Positions 36,169 through 45,915 of a stretch of DNA of 64,000 nt are shown here, one piece after another. Origin of the DNA: Aliamphritea ceti (GTDB taxonomy: Bacteria > Pseudomonadota > Gammaproteobacteria > Pseudomonadales > Balneatricaceae); the NCBI RefSeq assembly GCF_024347215.1, contig NZ_AP025282.1, positions 2,232,001 to 2,296,000 of the forward strand, in the 5' to 3' direction. Positions within the stretch are counted from its first letter, which is position 1, and each line of letters opens with the position of its first letter. The translations under genes were made by a program, and so were the position numbers. The notes under the pieces were generated by a model. It saw only the letters and a program-made list of their open reading frames with translations. It had not been told where the DNA came from and searched no databases.

Positions 36169-39100
36169 ATGTCCAGTGATACCCGTAACGTGGCTGAAAA
36201 CAATTTAATCTTTGGCGAATTATTCAAAAAACACTTTGGTGCGACGGATCAGGGCTTCGGTCCGGAGTTTGCTAACTCATTAACCTCGCTGCAATCCTGG
36301 GGAGGTTCTGGTTGGGCACAGGGCTTTAATAAGCCGGAAGGTCTGATCTGGGCATCGTCTGCGGTGTATCGAAAATTCAAAGATGATTTCGAGTCAATTG
36401 GTGATGTCGGTGCTGTCGGCAGGATGCGGGCTGACTTCCGTTATGGAGAATACCTGGCTGATGCAATTCGTGGGGCTGCAGACCCTTCGGCGTATCAGGG
36501 CAAAACGGCTGAGTCTACTCAGTCGGCGATTGCCTCAAACGTCTTTGCAACACTGGACTTCATTCCCAATCTTATTGATGCCTATACCAGTTATAAAGTT
36601 GAATCAGCTTTCCGGGATATCCGGGCATTTCATGCTGACGGTGGCCAGGATGGCTATACCTATCAGGATGCGGAATTAGAGAAACTAAGAACCGAGCCGG
36701 ATTTCGATAAGCTGGTTGAGCTGCATAAAACGATTCTGCAACGTAAGCAAGATACTATCAGCACTGAGCTTGCCAGCCTGGAGGCAACCGTCGCTGATGC
36801 TCAGAAAGTGGTTGCTGATCAGATCGCTGCAAAAGAGTTACAGAAAGATGCATCTCTGGTGACATACATTGCTCTCGAAGCAGGGCACAGCCTTGGAATA
36901 GAAGGCGAGATAGAAGTTACTGAACTGCTGATATCTGAAGATCAGACTGCTCTTAGTCAGAAGCAGAGCCGGATTACAGAAATTGAAGCCGGGGCCGGTG
37001 AAGATGGTGCACTGACCCGGGAGCTGGCGGATGAGCTGACGACCCTGAGAACCGAAACTGCTGATCTTGAGCAAACGCTGGTGCGGCGCAATTCAGAGCT
37101 TGAGAACTATCGGGAAACGAAAGTTCAGGTAGATAGCTTGTTGCTTCAGGATAGCGATGCGATCCAACAACAGATTGATACACACAAGTCCAGTTACCAG
37201 AATCTGGGCGATGAAGTGTATCAGCTGATGAAAGATAAAGCGGCGCTTCCTTATACCGATGAGTACAGTACTCAACGCAGACAACTTGAAGGTAATCAGC
37301 TGGATATTGATGTGGATCTGGCAGATGCCAATTCATCGCTGGCGACACACAAATCGCAGGAGCTGCTTAAATCGGGTCTGGCGATCGGCAGTAACCTTTT
37401 AACGGTTGCATCCAGTGCTGCAGGGCTGGCCAAAACCATTCAGGAAGACGGCAGTACCGTTGCTGTTGCACAGGCTTCCACCGGGCTAGGTGGGTTTGTT
37501 GCAGATACTATCGCCAGTTTTATCGATCTGAGCAGTGCCAAATCGGCCGGTAAGGCCAGTGCTGCATTTGGTGCGGTTGGTGCGGCGGCAGGTTTCTCTG
37601 CCAGTGTGGTGGGCATCACCGAGATTTCCAAACAACTCCATGATCCGAATATTTCGGATGAGCAGAAAGAATATCTGAAAGCAGAAATTGGATTACAGGG
37701 TGCGGTTGCGGGTTTATCTGCCGTTGCTGGAGGTCTGGCGGTTGCTCAGGCATTGGTAAAAGCAGGTAGTACTGCTGCAACTACGCTGGGCAAAGCTGTA
37801 CCGATTATCGGCGCTATTGCCTCGGTGGCGTCTGCTATTAATCCTGCTAAGTGGTCTGAGTTTAATGAAAAGCAGGACCGGATCGATAATTTACGTCAGA
37901 GTGATGATTACTCAGCGGACCTTTTATCCGGTTTGCTGGACGATACTCTGGTTGCTCAGAAAGGTTTTTATGGCGCAACAACAGCGCTGAATGCGGTAAC
38001 CGGTGTGGCAAGTGCCGCACTGGCTGCTACCGGTGTCGGCGCGGGTGTTGCGGTACTGGTAGGCCTGATCGGTGGGGCTATCTCGGCCATTGTTGGTGCT
38101 TTTGAACAAGTTGCGCTTGAAGATATTGCTGATAAATACGCGGATAAAATCCGTCACCGGGATGACGGCTCTGAACGAACCGTTGAAGAGTTCTTTAAAG
38201 GCAGTTTTGATCAGCAACAGGAAAAGTCAAAGCAGGCATATGAGAATGTGCTGCAGGACATCATTAATGATCAGGGTTTTGACAGTGCGGTAACACTGGG
38301 TAGTCAGTTGTTGTCAGCTTCTGATCTTGAACTTGCTGCGAAGAGTAAAACCCGGGGCGAGCTTGAGAAAACCGCCCGTCATTATTTTGAAGAATATAAA
38401 GACACCGGAGGCTGGCAGGATCAGACCATCCGGTTGGAAGAAAAGGTTGGTGACGATCATATCAACTTGCCGGACGCTGCCAGTACTGCGTCACCGGAAA
38501 ATGTGTATGTTTCCTTCCTGACGCCTCTGCTAGCCAGCGGTGATCAGAGTACCTCCACGACCTCTACCGGTAAAAACAGTAACCACACATCTGTCACAAT
38601 CAGTGATCTGGCAGGTTGGGTGGTAAACGATGGTGCCGGAAAAAATACAACTTTTAACATGAATCGTATCATTAACAGCGCCCAGGATAAGGCCAATAAT
38701 GATGTGTCGGTGGACTTCACGATTAATGCTGGTGACGGTGATGACACACTGTTTGCGTATGACAGTGAAATCACCTTTAACGGTCAGGGGGGAACGGATA
38801 CTGTTTCCTATACCAGCTTCGCTGCCGATAACCTTGCTGGTGGTATTACCGTCAATAAGACGGCTACCGGTATTAGCGTTGATAAAAGCCTGGCAGCAGG
38901 TTCCAAGTATTACAAAGAGTCCATAGGCAGTTACGAAACCTCCCACGGTAAACGTACGGAAACCGTTGAGTATCGTCAGGTACAGGTACTGGAACGGGAC
39001 AATGTTTCAAATGTAACCGATCAGTTCAGCGGTATTGAGATCATTCAGGGATCTGCGAAAGATGACACCTTTAACCTGTTAGCGGACACTGAAATTCGTC

Positions 39101-42100
39101 AGATCTTCGGTTTTGACGGCGATGATGTGATTTTTGCCGGTGAAAATACTGAGGTTATTTCAGGGGGCACGGGTAAAGACATCATTCATATCAGTGACAA
39201 CCTGCTGGCTACCAAAACCGGCACTGCTCAGTTGTATGTGGATGGTGGCAAGGGGCACTCAGATACTTTAGTGATCTCTCAGAACCTGCTGGATACTCTG
39301 GCAGAGCAACACTCTGCAGAACAAACTAATATCAGCATTGCTAATTCGGTTGCGGCCAGCCTTGTTGGGGCCAGTGGCAATCTGCAGTCCACCGCCAGCA
39401 GTCTGGCAACTATGCTGAATAAGGGTAACCAGAATGCTGCCGCGAACGTTGTTCTGAACGATATTGAGCGTGTACAGCTTGAGCTGAAAGATACACCGTC
39501 GGTCAATCCTGACAACGTTGATGGTGTGGGGATTTTTAAAACAGCAGCATTGAATGGTGCCCATGCGGGCAGTGCCAAGCTGGACAGTATTTATTATCTG
39601 TCGGATTACGAAGCAATTGTGAATTCACAATTGTCGAAAACCTCTTCTCAGGAATCATTTTACGGCCTGGAAAATGCGCGTGTCGCCAGCTATGAAAATG
39701 CATCAGCCAGTGATGCTGCCGCAATGCAGACATGGGTACAAAATCATACAGCGACATCTGTCGCCGATGCCGATAAGTTAAGCGGTGAAATTGCTGTTAA
39801 CGAGATCAAGCATATCAGCGGCAAAATGTATGTGGTTGAAGGACGCAGTTATTCCTTCAGAGAGGTTGTCGATGATTATGCTTACCTGACCATAGATGGT
39901 CAGGCTGTTATCAGTGACACCGTTCATGATAATGCGGCTACCGGTACTTATCAGGCAACAGCTACCGGGTTTGTTGATCTGGATTTCTATGTGCTGAATA
40001 CCGGAGGTCCGGGCCATTTTGATCTGCGCGGACGATTAGAAAATCCGTTGCCGGAAACTCTGGGAACATTGCAGAACGTTCAGACGCAGGTGTATCAGAA
40101 TGCCAGTGTCACAGATCCTGCCGATTTGCCCGTGTTTGCGACCGCTAATACTGGTAGTAGCAGTGCTTCGTCTGATCTGGCCGCGACCAATGCGGCGGGT
40201 ACCCTGACAAAAATTACCGGTCAGATGAGTGTGACTGAAGGGCAGGTGTACAGCTTTCAGGCACAGGGTGAAGTGGTCAGTTATCTGCGCATAGATAATA
40301 CGGAAATCATCGGCAATGGCAGTGCCGCGTACCAACAGCAGGGGAGCTTTAAGGCCACCGCGACCGGTACGGTAGATGTTGAATATTATGTTTACAGCGC
40401 CACTGCTCAGGAGCATAACCTGGTACAGCTGTTACAGACCGGTGCAGCCAGTACCAGTGCTGATCTTAAAATCTTGCGGACCAGTGAATACACTAATCTG
40501 CCAACCTCACAGCTGCTTTATAATCAGGGTGATATTGTTGCTGATCTGGCTGCGCGCCAGCCGGCAGACACATCTTTGAGCGGTGATCTGACAGGTACGA
40601 TTGCAACTGATTCGGCTAAACATATTCAGGCCAAACTGTACGTTGAGGCAGGTCACACTTATTACTTCACAGAGAAAACGGATGATTTTATACATCTGAT
40701 TGTTGATCAGCAGGTAATTATTGATGACCGGCAGTGGGATGTGACCACTGAGGGCGCTTATCTTGCCCAAAAGAGCGGTTATGTGAACGTTGATTATTAC
40801 GTTTTTAATGGCCCGGGTCCTGGTAACTATGAACTGACAGTAACTGCCAGCGTTAACCAGACACATACACCAACGAATACCAGCCCGACGGCCAGTGATA
40901 GCGACAGTAACAGTTACCCGCGTCTGTTTGTAACCCCTGAAGCAGAGCAGTTACCGGATGATAAGCTTGCCGTGGATGTGACCGCAGCAGGTATTAATCA
41001 CGGCGTGCAGGTCATTGGCACCAATCAGAATAATGGCATTACCGGCAGCAACCATGCAGATATTTTGTTTGGCCACGGTGGTAATGACATGCTTGAAGGC
41101 GGCCTGGGTGATGACACCCTGATTGGTGGAGCCGGTAAGGATAGCTTCATCTTTAAAGGCGATAACTTTGGTCATGATGTGATTGTGAACCTGGTTCAGG
41201 GCGACGCGGACCGGGATGAAATCATCTTTGAGGGCACGACCATGACCTCTATCTGGTTGTACCGGATGGGTGATCATCTGGTCGTTAAGCCAAGTGACCA
41301 GGGTGCTGTAGTTATCACTCATGTATTTGGGGCGAATGCAGTCGGCGATTTTGAACGCATTGTTTTCCGCGATCAGAATGGCAATGAGCCCTGGGTTTTC
41401 ACACCTGATCAGTTTGTCGCGGGCGGTCAATATGAAAACATTGGCACCATTACTGCCGGGCATGCGGTCTATGACCGGATAATGGCCAGTGATGCTGCTG
41501 ATGAATTAGCGAAGGCAGAGCTGAATGTAGCGAAATCTACTGATGAGCTGTTGGCTGAATCAGAAGCGGCTAACCGCCAGACTCTGGTAGAAGCAGAGCT
41601 TGGCCGTAACGGTTTTGAACTGGGGGCGGAGCTACTCACTAATGGAGGCTTTGAAACGTCGGGTGGCTGGAGTCATCCTAATCCTCTGGAATACTGGAAT
41701 GATGGTGCTTACAGCGTATATACCAGTGCCGATAGCCAGCGTTATATCGAACTGGACTACGCAAACGGAGTTGATTCTGTATCACAGCAATTTGCCGGCA
41801 CTGTCGGTGAGAAATATCTGCTGTCATTCGATGTAGCTCGCCGGGGTAACGGCAATGACGATTCGAATACTGTACAGGTTAGCTTTAACGGTAACCTGTT
41901 GGGTGACTTTGTTGCTCAGGGCAATAACATCTTTGAGCGCTATGATCTGGTAGTAGATGCTGCTGCGATGAATACCCTGCAGTTTGCCGAAACCGTCAGT
42001 GGTAATGATACTGTCGGGCCGTTACTGGACAATGTGTCGGTACGGAAAATCAATCAGGTACAGGATACTAACCTGCTGAACAATGGCGGTTTTGAATTCT

Positions 42101-43548
42101 CAGGTGCGGTTGAGTCAGAAGTACACCGCGCCAGCATTGATGGCTGGCAGAGCAGCAACGCCTTCCACTTGTTTGCAACCGCTAATAATGGCGTGACGCC
42201 ACAGGGCAGTTCGGAAGTATATCTAAAGCTTGACCGGACCGACGCGGCAGACAGTATTACCGCGCAGGCCGATCTACAAACCGGTAAGCAGTATCAGATT
42301 CAGTTTGATATTGCCGCTGATACTGCGGTGAGTAATGAATCCAATGCTGTGCAGGTTCTGCTTAATGGCGTGACTCTGGGAACTGCATACGCGACAGGTA
42401 ATGGATGGCAGACTGTTAGCTTTACAGTAGAAGGTTCTGCAGGTGCAGATAAGCTGACAATCCGTGAATTTGCGAACGGTAATGACGGTGCCGGCGTGTA
42501 CCTTGATAACGTCCGGGTATTCCAGGATACCGCCAGTAACCGTTTGAGTCTGGCCACCATCGGTGCCAGTCTGATTCTGGATGGTAATTTCCAGTCAGAT
42601 ATACTTCCGGCCGGTCAGACCAGCCAGACCGCCACAGACTGGACGCTGGGCAACGGCGCGTTGCTGACTCAGAATCCCGCTGACAGCACTGATCAGGTTA
42701 TAAATCTGGATGCTTCAGCTGATTCACAACAGGCTCATGTCGGCCAGCGTTTTGATGCACAAACCGGTAGCGAATATCAGCTCAGCTTTACATTGGCCGG
42801 GCAGGGAACTGAAGTGAGCAATACGGTTGAAGTCTGGTGGAACGGTTCGCAGCTGGGCACTGCTTCGGTGGCAGCTAATCTGACTGAAACCTTTCAGTTC
42901 AGCGTGACGGGTGCTGCTGGTCATGATCTGTTGCAGATTGTGGAGAGTAGCGTAGGTAATGACGGTGCAGGATTATTCCTGGACGATGTCAGCCTGACGG
43001 CGCTTGACTTGCCATCAGTATCGGAAGCCTTACTGGGTGAGAATCTTCTGGAAAACGGAGACTTCGAGTCCAATGGTTTTTCCGGTAGCGGTGTGATTCC
43101 GGTGTCTGCAGTCTCTGGCTGGGAATCCGGCAACAGTAATCTTACTGTCGGTCAGGAAGATTATGCTGCTCACGAATCGACTTTGCGTGGACGTTATCTG
43201 GAACTGGATCAGACCGCTAACAGTCAGGATCAGGTTTGGCAGGATGTAGCAGCTGAAACAGGTAGTTATTACCGCCTTAGTTATGACCTGTGGAATGATC
43301 AGTCAGGTACCGCTGACGGTGCGCCGGAAATTCACTGGAATAATGGACTGGTTACCGCATACAGCAATAATCAGTATGGTGAAGCGCGTCACTTTGAATA
43401 CATTGTTCAGGGGGCGGATGGCATGGATCGGCTTACGGTTACCGAAGCGGGTGGTAATGATGACGGTCAGGGGCTGTATCTGGATAATTTCAGCCTGCAA
43501 TATATTGCGCCGGATAAATACAGCGAATTTAACTTTACCTTCTCGTAA
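36169..43548 (+). CDS. giant RTX pore-forming-toxin-like protein with PA14-like and C-terminal beta-sandwich repeats
   Basis: A 2459-residue type I secretion substrate. Residues about 168-395 are coiled coil. Residues 400-650 are Gly/Ala-rich and hydrophobic (SGLAIGSNLLTVASSAAGLAK; GVGAGVAVLVGLIGGAISAIVGAF) like the pore domain of HlyA. Short calcium-binding RTX pieces are at about 852-880, 978-1008 and 1621-1671, the last with GHGGNDMLEGGLGDDTLIGGAGKD, followed by a hemolysin-related domain to about 1750. Three PA14-like modules of about 130 residues lie at 1164-1289, 1298-1424 and 1433-1563. Four carbohydrate-binding-like repeats, each from L-x-NGGFE to YLDNV-S, fill 1821-2446. The end (EFNFTFS) resembles a type I signal. 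No N-terminal signal peptide. The genes behind it supply acylation and export. Confidence 0.9.
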   Translation: MSSDTRNVAENNLIFGELFKKHFGATDQGFGPEFANSLTSLQSWGGSGWAQGFNKPEGLIWASSAVYRKFKDDFESIGDVGAVGRMRADFRYGEYLADAIRGAADPSAYQGKTAESTQSAIASNVFATLDFIPNLIDAYTSYKVESAFRDIRAFHADGGQDGYTYQDAELEKLRTEPDFDKLVELHKTILQRKQDTISTELASLEATVADAQKVVADQIAAKELQKDASLVTYIALEAGHSLGIEGEIEVTELLISEDQTALSQKQSRITEIEAGAGEDGALTRELADELTTLRTETADLEQTLVRRNSELENYRETKVQVDSLLLQDSDAIQQQIDTHKSSYQNLGDEVYQLMKDKAALPYTDEYSTQRRQLEGNQLDIDVDLADANSSLATHKSQELLKSGLAIGSNLLTVASSAAGLAKTIQEDGSTVAVAQASTGLGGFVADTIASFIDLSSAKSAGKASAAFGAVGAAAGFSASVVGITEISKQLHDPNISDEQKEYLKAEIGLQGAVAGLSAVAGGLAVAQALVKAGSTAATTLGKAVPIIGAIASVASAINPAKWSEFNEKQDRIDNLRQSDDYSADLLSGLLDDTLVAQKGFYGATTALNAVTGVASAALAATGVGAGVAVLVGLIGGAISAIVGAFEQVALEDIADKYADKIRHRDDGSERTVEEFFKGSFDQQQEKSKQAYENVLQDIINDQGFDSAVTLGSQLLSASDLELAAKSKTRGELEKTARHYFEEYKDTGGWQDQTIRLEEKVGDDHINLPDAASTASPENVYVSFLTPLLASGDQSTSTTSTGKNSNHTSVTISDLAGWVVNDGAGKNTTFNMNRIINSAQDKANNDVSVDFTINAGDGDDTLFAYDSEITFNGQGGTDTVSYTSFAADNLAGGITVNKTATGISVDKSLAAGSKYYKESIGSYETSHGKRTETVEYRQVQVLERDNVSNVTDQFSGIEIIQGSAKDDTFNLLADTEIRQIFGFDGDDVIFAGENTEVISGGTGKDIIHISDNLLATKTGTAQLYVDGGKGHSDTLVISQNLLDTLAEQHSAEQTNISIANSVAASLVGASGNLQSTASSLATMLNKGNQNAAANVVLNDIERVQLELKDTPSVNPDNVDGVGIFKTAALNGAHAGSAKLDSIYYLSDYEAIVNSQLSKTSSQESFYGLENARVASYENASASDAAAMQTWVQNHTATSVADADKLSGEIAVNEIKHISGKMYVVEGRSYSFREVVDDYAYLTIDGQAVISDTVHDNAATGTYQATATGFVDLDFYVLNTGGPGHFDLRGRLENPLPETLGTLQNVQTQVYQNASVTDPADLPVFATANTGSSSASSDLAATNAAGTLTKITGQMSVTEGQVYSFQAQGEVVSYLRIDNTEIIGNGSAAYQQQGSFKATATGTVDVEYYVYSATAQEHNLVQLLQTGAASTSADLKILRTSEYTNLPTSQLLYNQGDIVADLAARQPADTSLSGDLTGTIATDSAKHIQAKLYVEAGHTYYFTEKTDDFIHLIVDQQVIIDDRQWDVTTEGAYLAQKSGYVNVDYYVFNGPGPGNYELTVTASVNQTHTPTNTSPTASDSDSNSYPRLFVTPEAEQLPDDKLAVDVTAAGINHGVQVIGTNQNNGITGSNHADILFGHGGNDMLEGGLGDDTLIGGAGKDSFIFKGDNFGHDVIVNLVQGDADRDEIIFEGTTMTSIWLYRMGDHLVVKPSDQGAVVITHVFGANAVGDFERIVFRDQNGNEPWVFTPDQFVAGGQYENIGTITAGHAVYDRIMASDAADELAKAELNVAKSTDELLAESEAANRQTLVEAELGRNGFELGAELLTNGGFETSGGWSHPNPLEYWNDGAYSVYTSADSQRYIELDYANGVDSVSQQFAGTVGEKYLLSFDVARRGNGNDDSNTVQVSFNGNLLGDFVAQGNNIFERYDLVVDAAAMNTLQFAETVSGNDTVGPLLDNVSVRKINQVQDTNLLNNGGFEFSGAVESEVHRASIDGWQSSNAFHLFATANNGVTPQGSSEVYLKLDRTDAADSITAQADLQTGKQYQIQFDIAADTAVSNESNAVQVLLNGVTLGTAYATGNGWQTVSFTVEGSAGADKLTIREFANGNDGAGVYLDNVRVFQDTASNRLSLATIGASLILDGNFQSDILPAGQTSQTATDWTLGNGALLTQNPADSTDQVINLDASADSQQAHVGQRFDAQTGSEYQLSFTLAGQGTEVSNTVEVWWNGSQLGTASVAANLTETFQFSVTGAAGHDLLQIVESSVGNDGAGLFLDDVSLTALDLPSVSEALLGENLLENGDFESNGFSGSGVIPVSAVSGWESGNSNLTVGQEDYAAHESTLRGRYLELDQTANSQDQVWQDVAAETGSYYRLSYDLWNDQSGTADGAPEIHWNNGLVTAYSNNQYGEARHFEYIVQGADGMDRLTVTEAGGNDDGQGLYLDNFSLQYIAPDKYSEFNFTFS

Positions 43549-43555
43549 TAGCCTG

Positions 43556-43582
43556 TTTGCGGGCTGAGCTTCAGCCCGCAAA
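43556..43582. other. 12-bp perfect hairpin between RTX and acyltransferase genes
   Basis: TTTGCGGGCTGA (43556-43567) pairs with TCAGCCCGCAAA (43571-43582) around a GCT loop. It begins seven bases after the RTX stop codon. No T-run follows, so it is more likely an attenuator or mRNA-end stabiliser than a full terminator. Confidence 0.8.
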
Positions 43583-43600
43583 GCTCTCTGGACAACGTAT

Positions 43601-44131
43601 ATGAATCAGAAACAACTTCTTGATCTTGGCAGAATCTCATGGCTCTGGCAGAACTCTGAACTGCATAAAGAATGGCAGGTTGGCGCCATGTCACGTTATG
43701 TGCTGCCTGCTGTCGCTTCAAATCAGTACCTGATTATTGAACATGAAGGCGCCCCGGTTGCTTACTGCTCATGGGCCTTGTTCGATGAACAAGCTGAAAG
43801 TGATTATGTGCTGGATCCTGCCAGTCTTTCTCCGCAACGCTGGAATTGTGGCGAAAGGCTTTGGTTTATAGATTGGATTTCGCCGTTTAATTCACGGTTT
43901 ACCTGGATGTTGCGGGCAGAATTAAATAATCGCTTTCCGGGGTATCTGGCCCGGGCTATGCGGGTTAAGAAAACCACTGATAAAGCCAGAATAGCGTCGT
44001 TTTCCGGTAAAGGTCTGAGCAGAGAAGAAAGTCACTCACTTCGTCGCCAGTATTTTACTGACATGGTTGAAGGCGTGCAGAATGCACAGCAGTCCGGTGC
44101 GGATATTAAAGTGAACACTGTGCCTGGCTGA
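43601..44131 (+). CDS. RTX toxin-activating lysine acyltransferase (HlyC family)
   Basis: A 176-residue cytoplasmic enzyme that transfers a fatty acyl group from acyl-ACP to lysines of the RTX protoxin. The opening LGRISWLWQNSELHKEW matches the HlyC family, with catalytic H22 (HlyC H23) and D91 in WFIDWISPF (HlyC D92). Length is as expected for the family. It is 52 bases after the RTX gene, in contrast to the usual order in which hlyC precedes hlyA. Its presence is the strongest evidence that the large RTX protein is an acylated pore-forming toxin and not just an adhesin. Confidence 0.93.
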   Translation: MNQKQLLDLGRISWLWQNSELHKEWQVGAMSRYVLPAVASNQYLIIEHEGAPVAYCSWALFDEQAESDYVLDPASLSPQRWNCGERLWFIDWISPFNSRFTWMLRAELNNRFPGYLARAMRVKKTTDKARIASFSGKGLSREESHSLRRQYFTDMVEGVQNAQQSGADIKVNTVPG

Positions 44132-44184
44132 CCAGTCGGCGTTTAGGCCATGGATGGCTATGTCTTAGCAGGTACCTGATCTAC

Positions 44185-45915
44185 ATGGCTTCACAAAAAA
44201 ACACCTATCTCAGCGATGCACTTAACCTGATACGCGGCGCATTTTTATCCGTTGCAGGTTTTAGCTGCTGCATCAATCTTCTTATGCTTGTTCCGGTCAT
44301 ATACATGTTGCAGGTGTATGACCGGGTGGTCACCAGCGGCAGCCTGAGTACATTGCTTATGCTGACACTGATAATGGTGGCGCTGCTTATTGCCATGGGG
44401 TGTCTGGAATGGTGTCGTTCCAAGATACTGATTCGGGCAGGTGCCCGATTCGACCGTTTACTGGCCGCTAAAACCTTTGACGTTGGCTTCAAGCAGTCGC
44501 TGTATTCCGGCGGACGTAATAACTCGGCGGGCAGTATTCAGGATCTGAACGGATTGCGCAGTTTTCTGTCCGGTAATGCCTTGTTCGCTTTTTTCGATGC
44601 GCCCTGGATGCCGGTATACATAGGTGTGATGTTTATCTTCCATCCGTTGTATGGCTGGGTAGCCGTGTTCAGCGCTATTGTGTTGGGGTTGCTGGCGCTA
44701 ATTAATGAAAAGCTGACCCGGAATCTGTTGCAGGAAGCGGGTAAGGAAGTCAGTCAGGCTAACGAAGCTGTAACCCGTACGTTATGCAATGCAGAAGTCA
44801 TTGAGTCGATGGGCATGCTGGGAAGGCTTCGCCAGCGCTGGCAAATGCGTCAGGACAAAGTATTGCTCTGGCAAAGCCGGGCAGCAGAGCGGGGGGCAAG
44901 TATTGCCTCTGTGTCGAAAACTATCCGCATTACGGTACAGTCACTGATACTGGGGCTTGGGGCTTATCTGGTTATTCAGCAGGAAATCACCCCGGGGCTG
45001 ATGGTAGCCGGTTCGATTTTGCTGGGCCGGGCACTGGCACCCATTGATCAGATGATTGGCGCCTGGAAAGGTTTTGTCATGGCGCGTTCTCAGTATAACC
45101 GTCTGCGGGACGGCTTACAGAAACTGCTGCCGGAGCAGGAGAATATGGCGCTGCCAACACCGTCCGGAGAAATTAGTATCGAACATTTGTCAGTAACACC
45201 TCCCGGTGCTGGCAGTCCGATTCTTAAAGATATTTCATTACAGGCTTCACCCGGAGAAGTATGGGGGATACTGGGGCCAAGTGGTGCAGGCAAGTCTTCT
45301 CTGGCAAGGGCTCTGTTGGGAATCTGGCCGCCATCATCAGGTAAGGTCAGACTCGATCATGCGGATATTTTCACCTGGGACAGAGAAGCGCTTGGCGCAT
45401 ATGTTGGCTACCTGCCGCAAGATATCGAACTGTTTGACGGAACTGTAAGCGAGAACATCTCCCGTTTTGGAGATGTTGATCCGGAGCAGGTTGTGCGAGC
45501 GGCTCAGATCGCGGGTATGCATGAGATGATACTTTCATTCCATGATGGCTATGACACAAGAATTGGGAAAGACGGAATGATGCTTTCCGGTGGGCAGCGG
45601 CAGCGGCTTGGCCTGGCCAGGGCTATTTACGGATCGCCGGTATTGCTGGTTCTGGATGAGCCTAATTCAAATCTTGATGATCTTGGTGAGCAGGCATTAA
45701 CCCGGGCATTACAAACAGTCAAACAACAGGGCACAACCGTGTTTATTATCACCCACCGGCCTTCTGTGCTAGGTCAGGTTGATAAGCTGATTATGCTTGC
45801 TAACGGCGCCGTTCAGCTACAGGGGCCGAGGGACGAAGTACTGAGTCGTCTGAAGCAGGCACAGGCTGCTATGCAGCAGGCCGCACCGAATAATCAGGGA
45901 GCCGTAAATGGATAA
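44185..45915 (+). CDS. type I secretion ABC transporter, PrtD type
   Basis: A 576-residue inner-membrane exporter. An N-terminal six-helix ABC domain (INLLMLVPVIYMLQVYDRVVTSGSLSTL) is followed by an ATPase with Walker A GPSGAGKSS, signature LSGGQRQRLGLARAI, Walker B LLVLDEPNSNLD and H-loop ITHRP. There is no N-terminal C39 peptidase-like domain, so it is of the PrtD/HasD class, not HlyB. It exports the RTX protein together with the adaptor encoded next, whose start overlaps its end by eight bases. Confidence 0.95.
   Translation: MASQKNTYLSDALNLIRGAFLSVAGFSCCINLLMLVPVIYMLQVYDRVVTSGSLSTLLMLTLIMVALLIAMGCLEWCRSKILIRAGARFDRLLAAKTFDVGFKQSLYSGGRNNSAGSIQDLNGLRSFLSGNALFAFFDAPWMPVYIGVMFIFHPLYGWVAVFSAIVLGLLALINEKLTRNLLQEAGKEVSQANEAVTRTLCNAEVIESMGMLGRLRQRWQMRQDKVLLWQSRAAERGASIASVSKTIRITVQSLILGLGAYLVIQQEITPGLMVAGSILLGRALAPIDQMIGAWKGFVMARSQYNRLRDGLQKLLPEQENMALPTPSGEISIEHLSVTPPGAGSPILKDISLQASPGEVWGILGPSGAGKSSLARALLGIWPPSSGKVRLDHADIFTWDREALGAYVGYLPQDIELFDGTVSENISRFGDVDPEQVVRAAQIAGMHEMILSFHDGYDTRIGKDGMMLSGGQRQRLGLARAIYGSPVLLVLDEPNSNLDDLGEQALTRALQTVKQQGTTVFIITHRPSVLGQVDKLIMLANGAVQLQGPRDEVLSRLKQAQAAMQQAAPNNQGAVNG

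Noticed and set aside
37440..41463. Antisense and overlapping frames inside the RTX gene, some over 100 residues
   Set aside because: The RTX frame is uninterrupted for 2459 codons with clear domains; the other frames show no family signal.
36169..43548. Giant RTX protein as a simple adhesin (LapA/BapA type)
   Set aside because: Hydrophobic pore-like domain and a dedicated HlyC acyltransferase favour a toxin; LapA-type adhesins have large repeat arrays and a retention module, not seen here.
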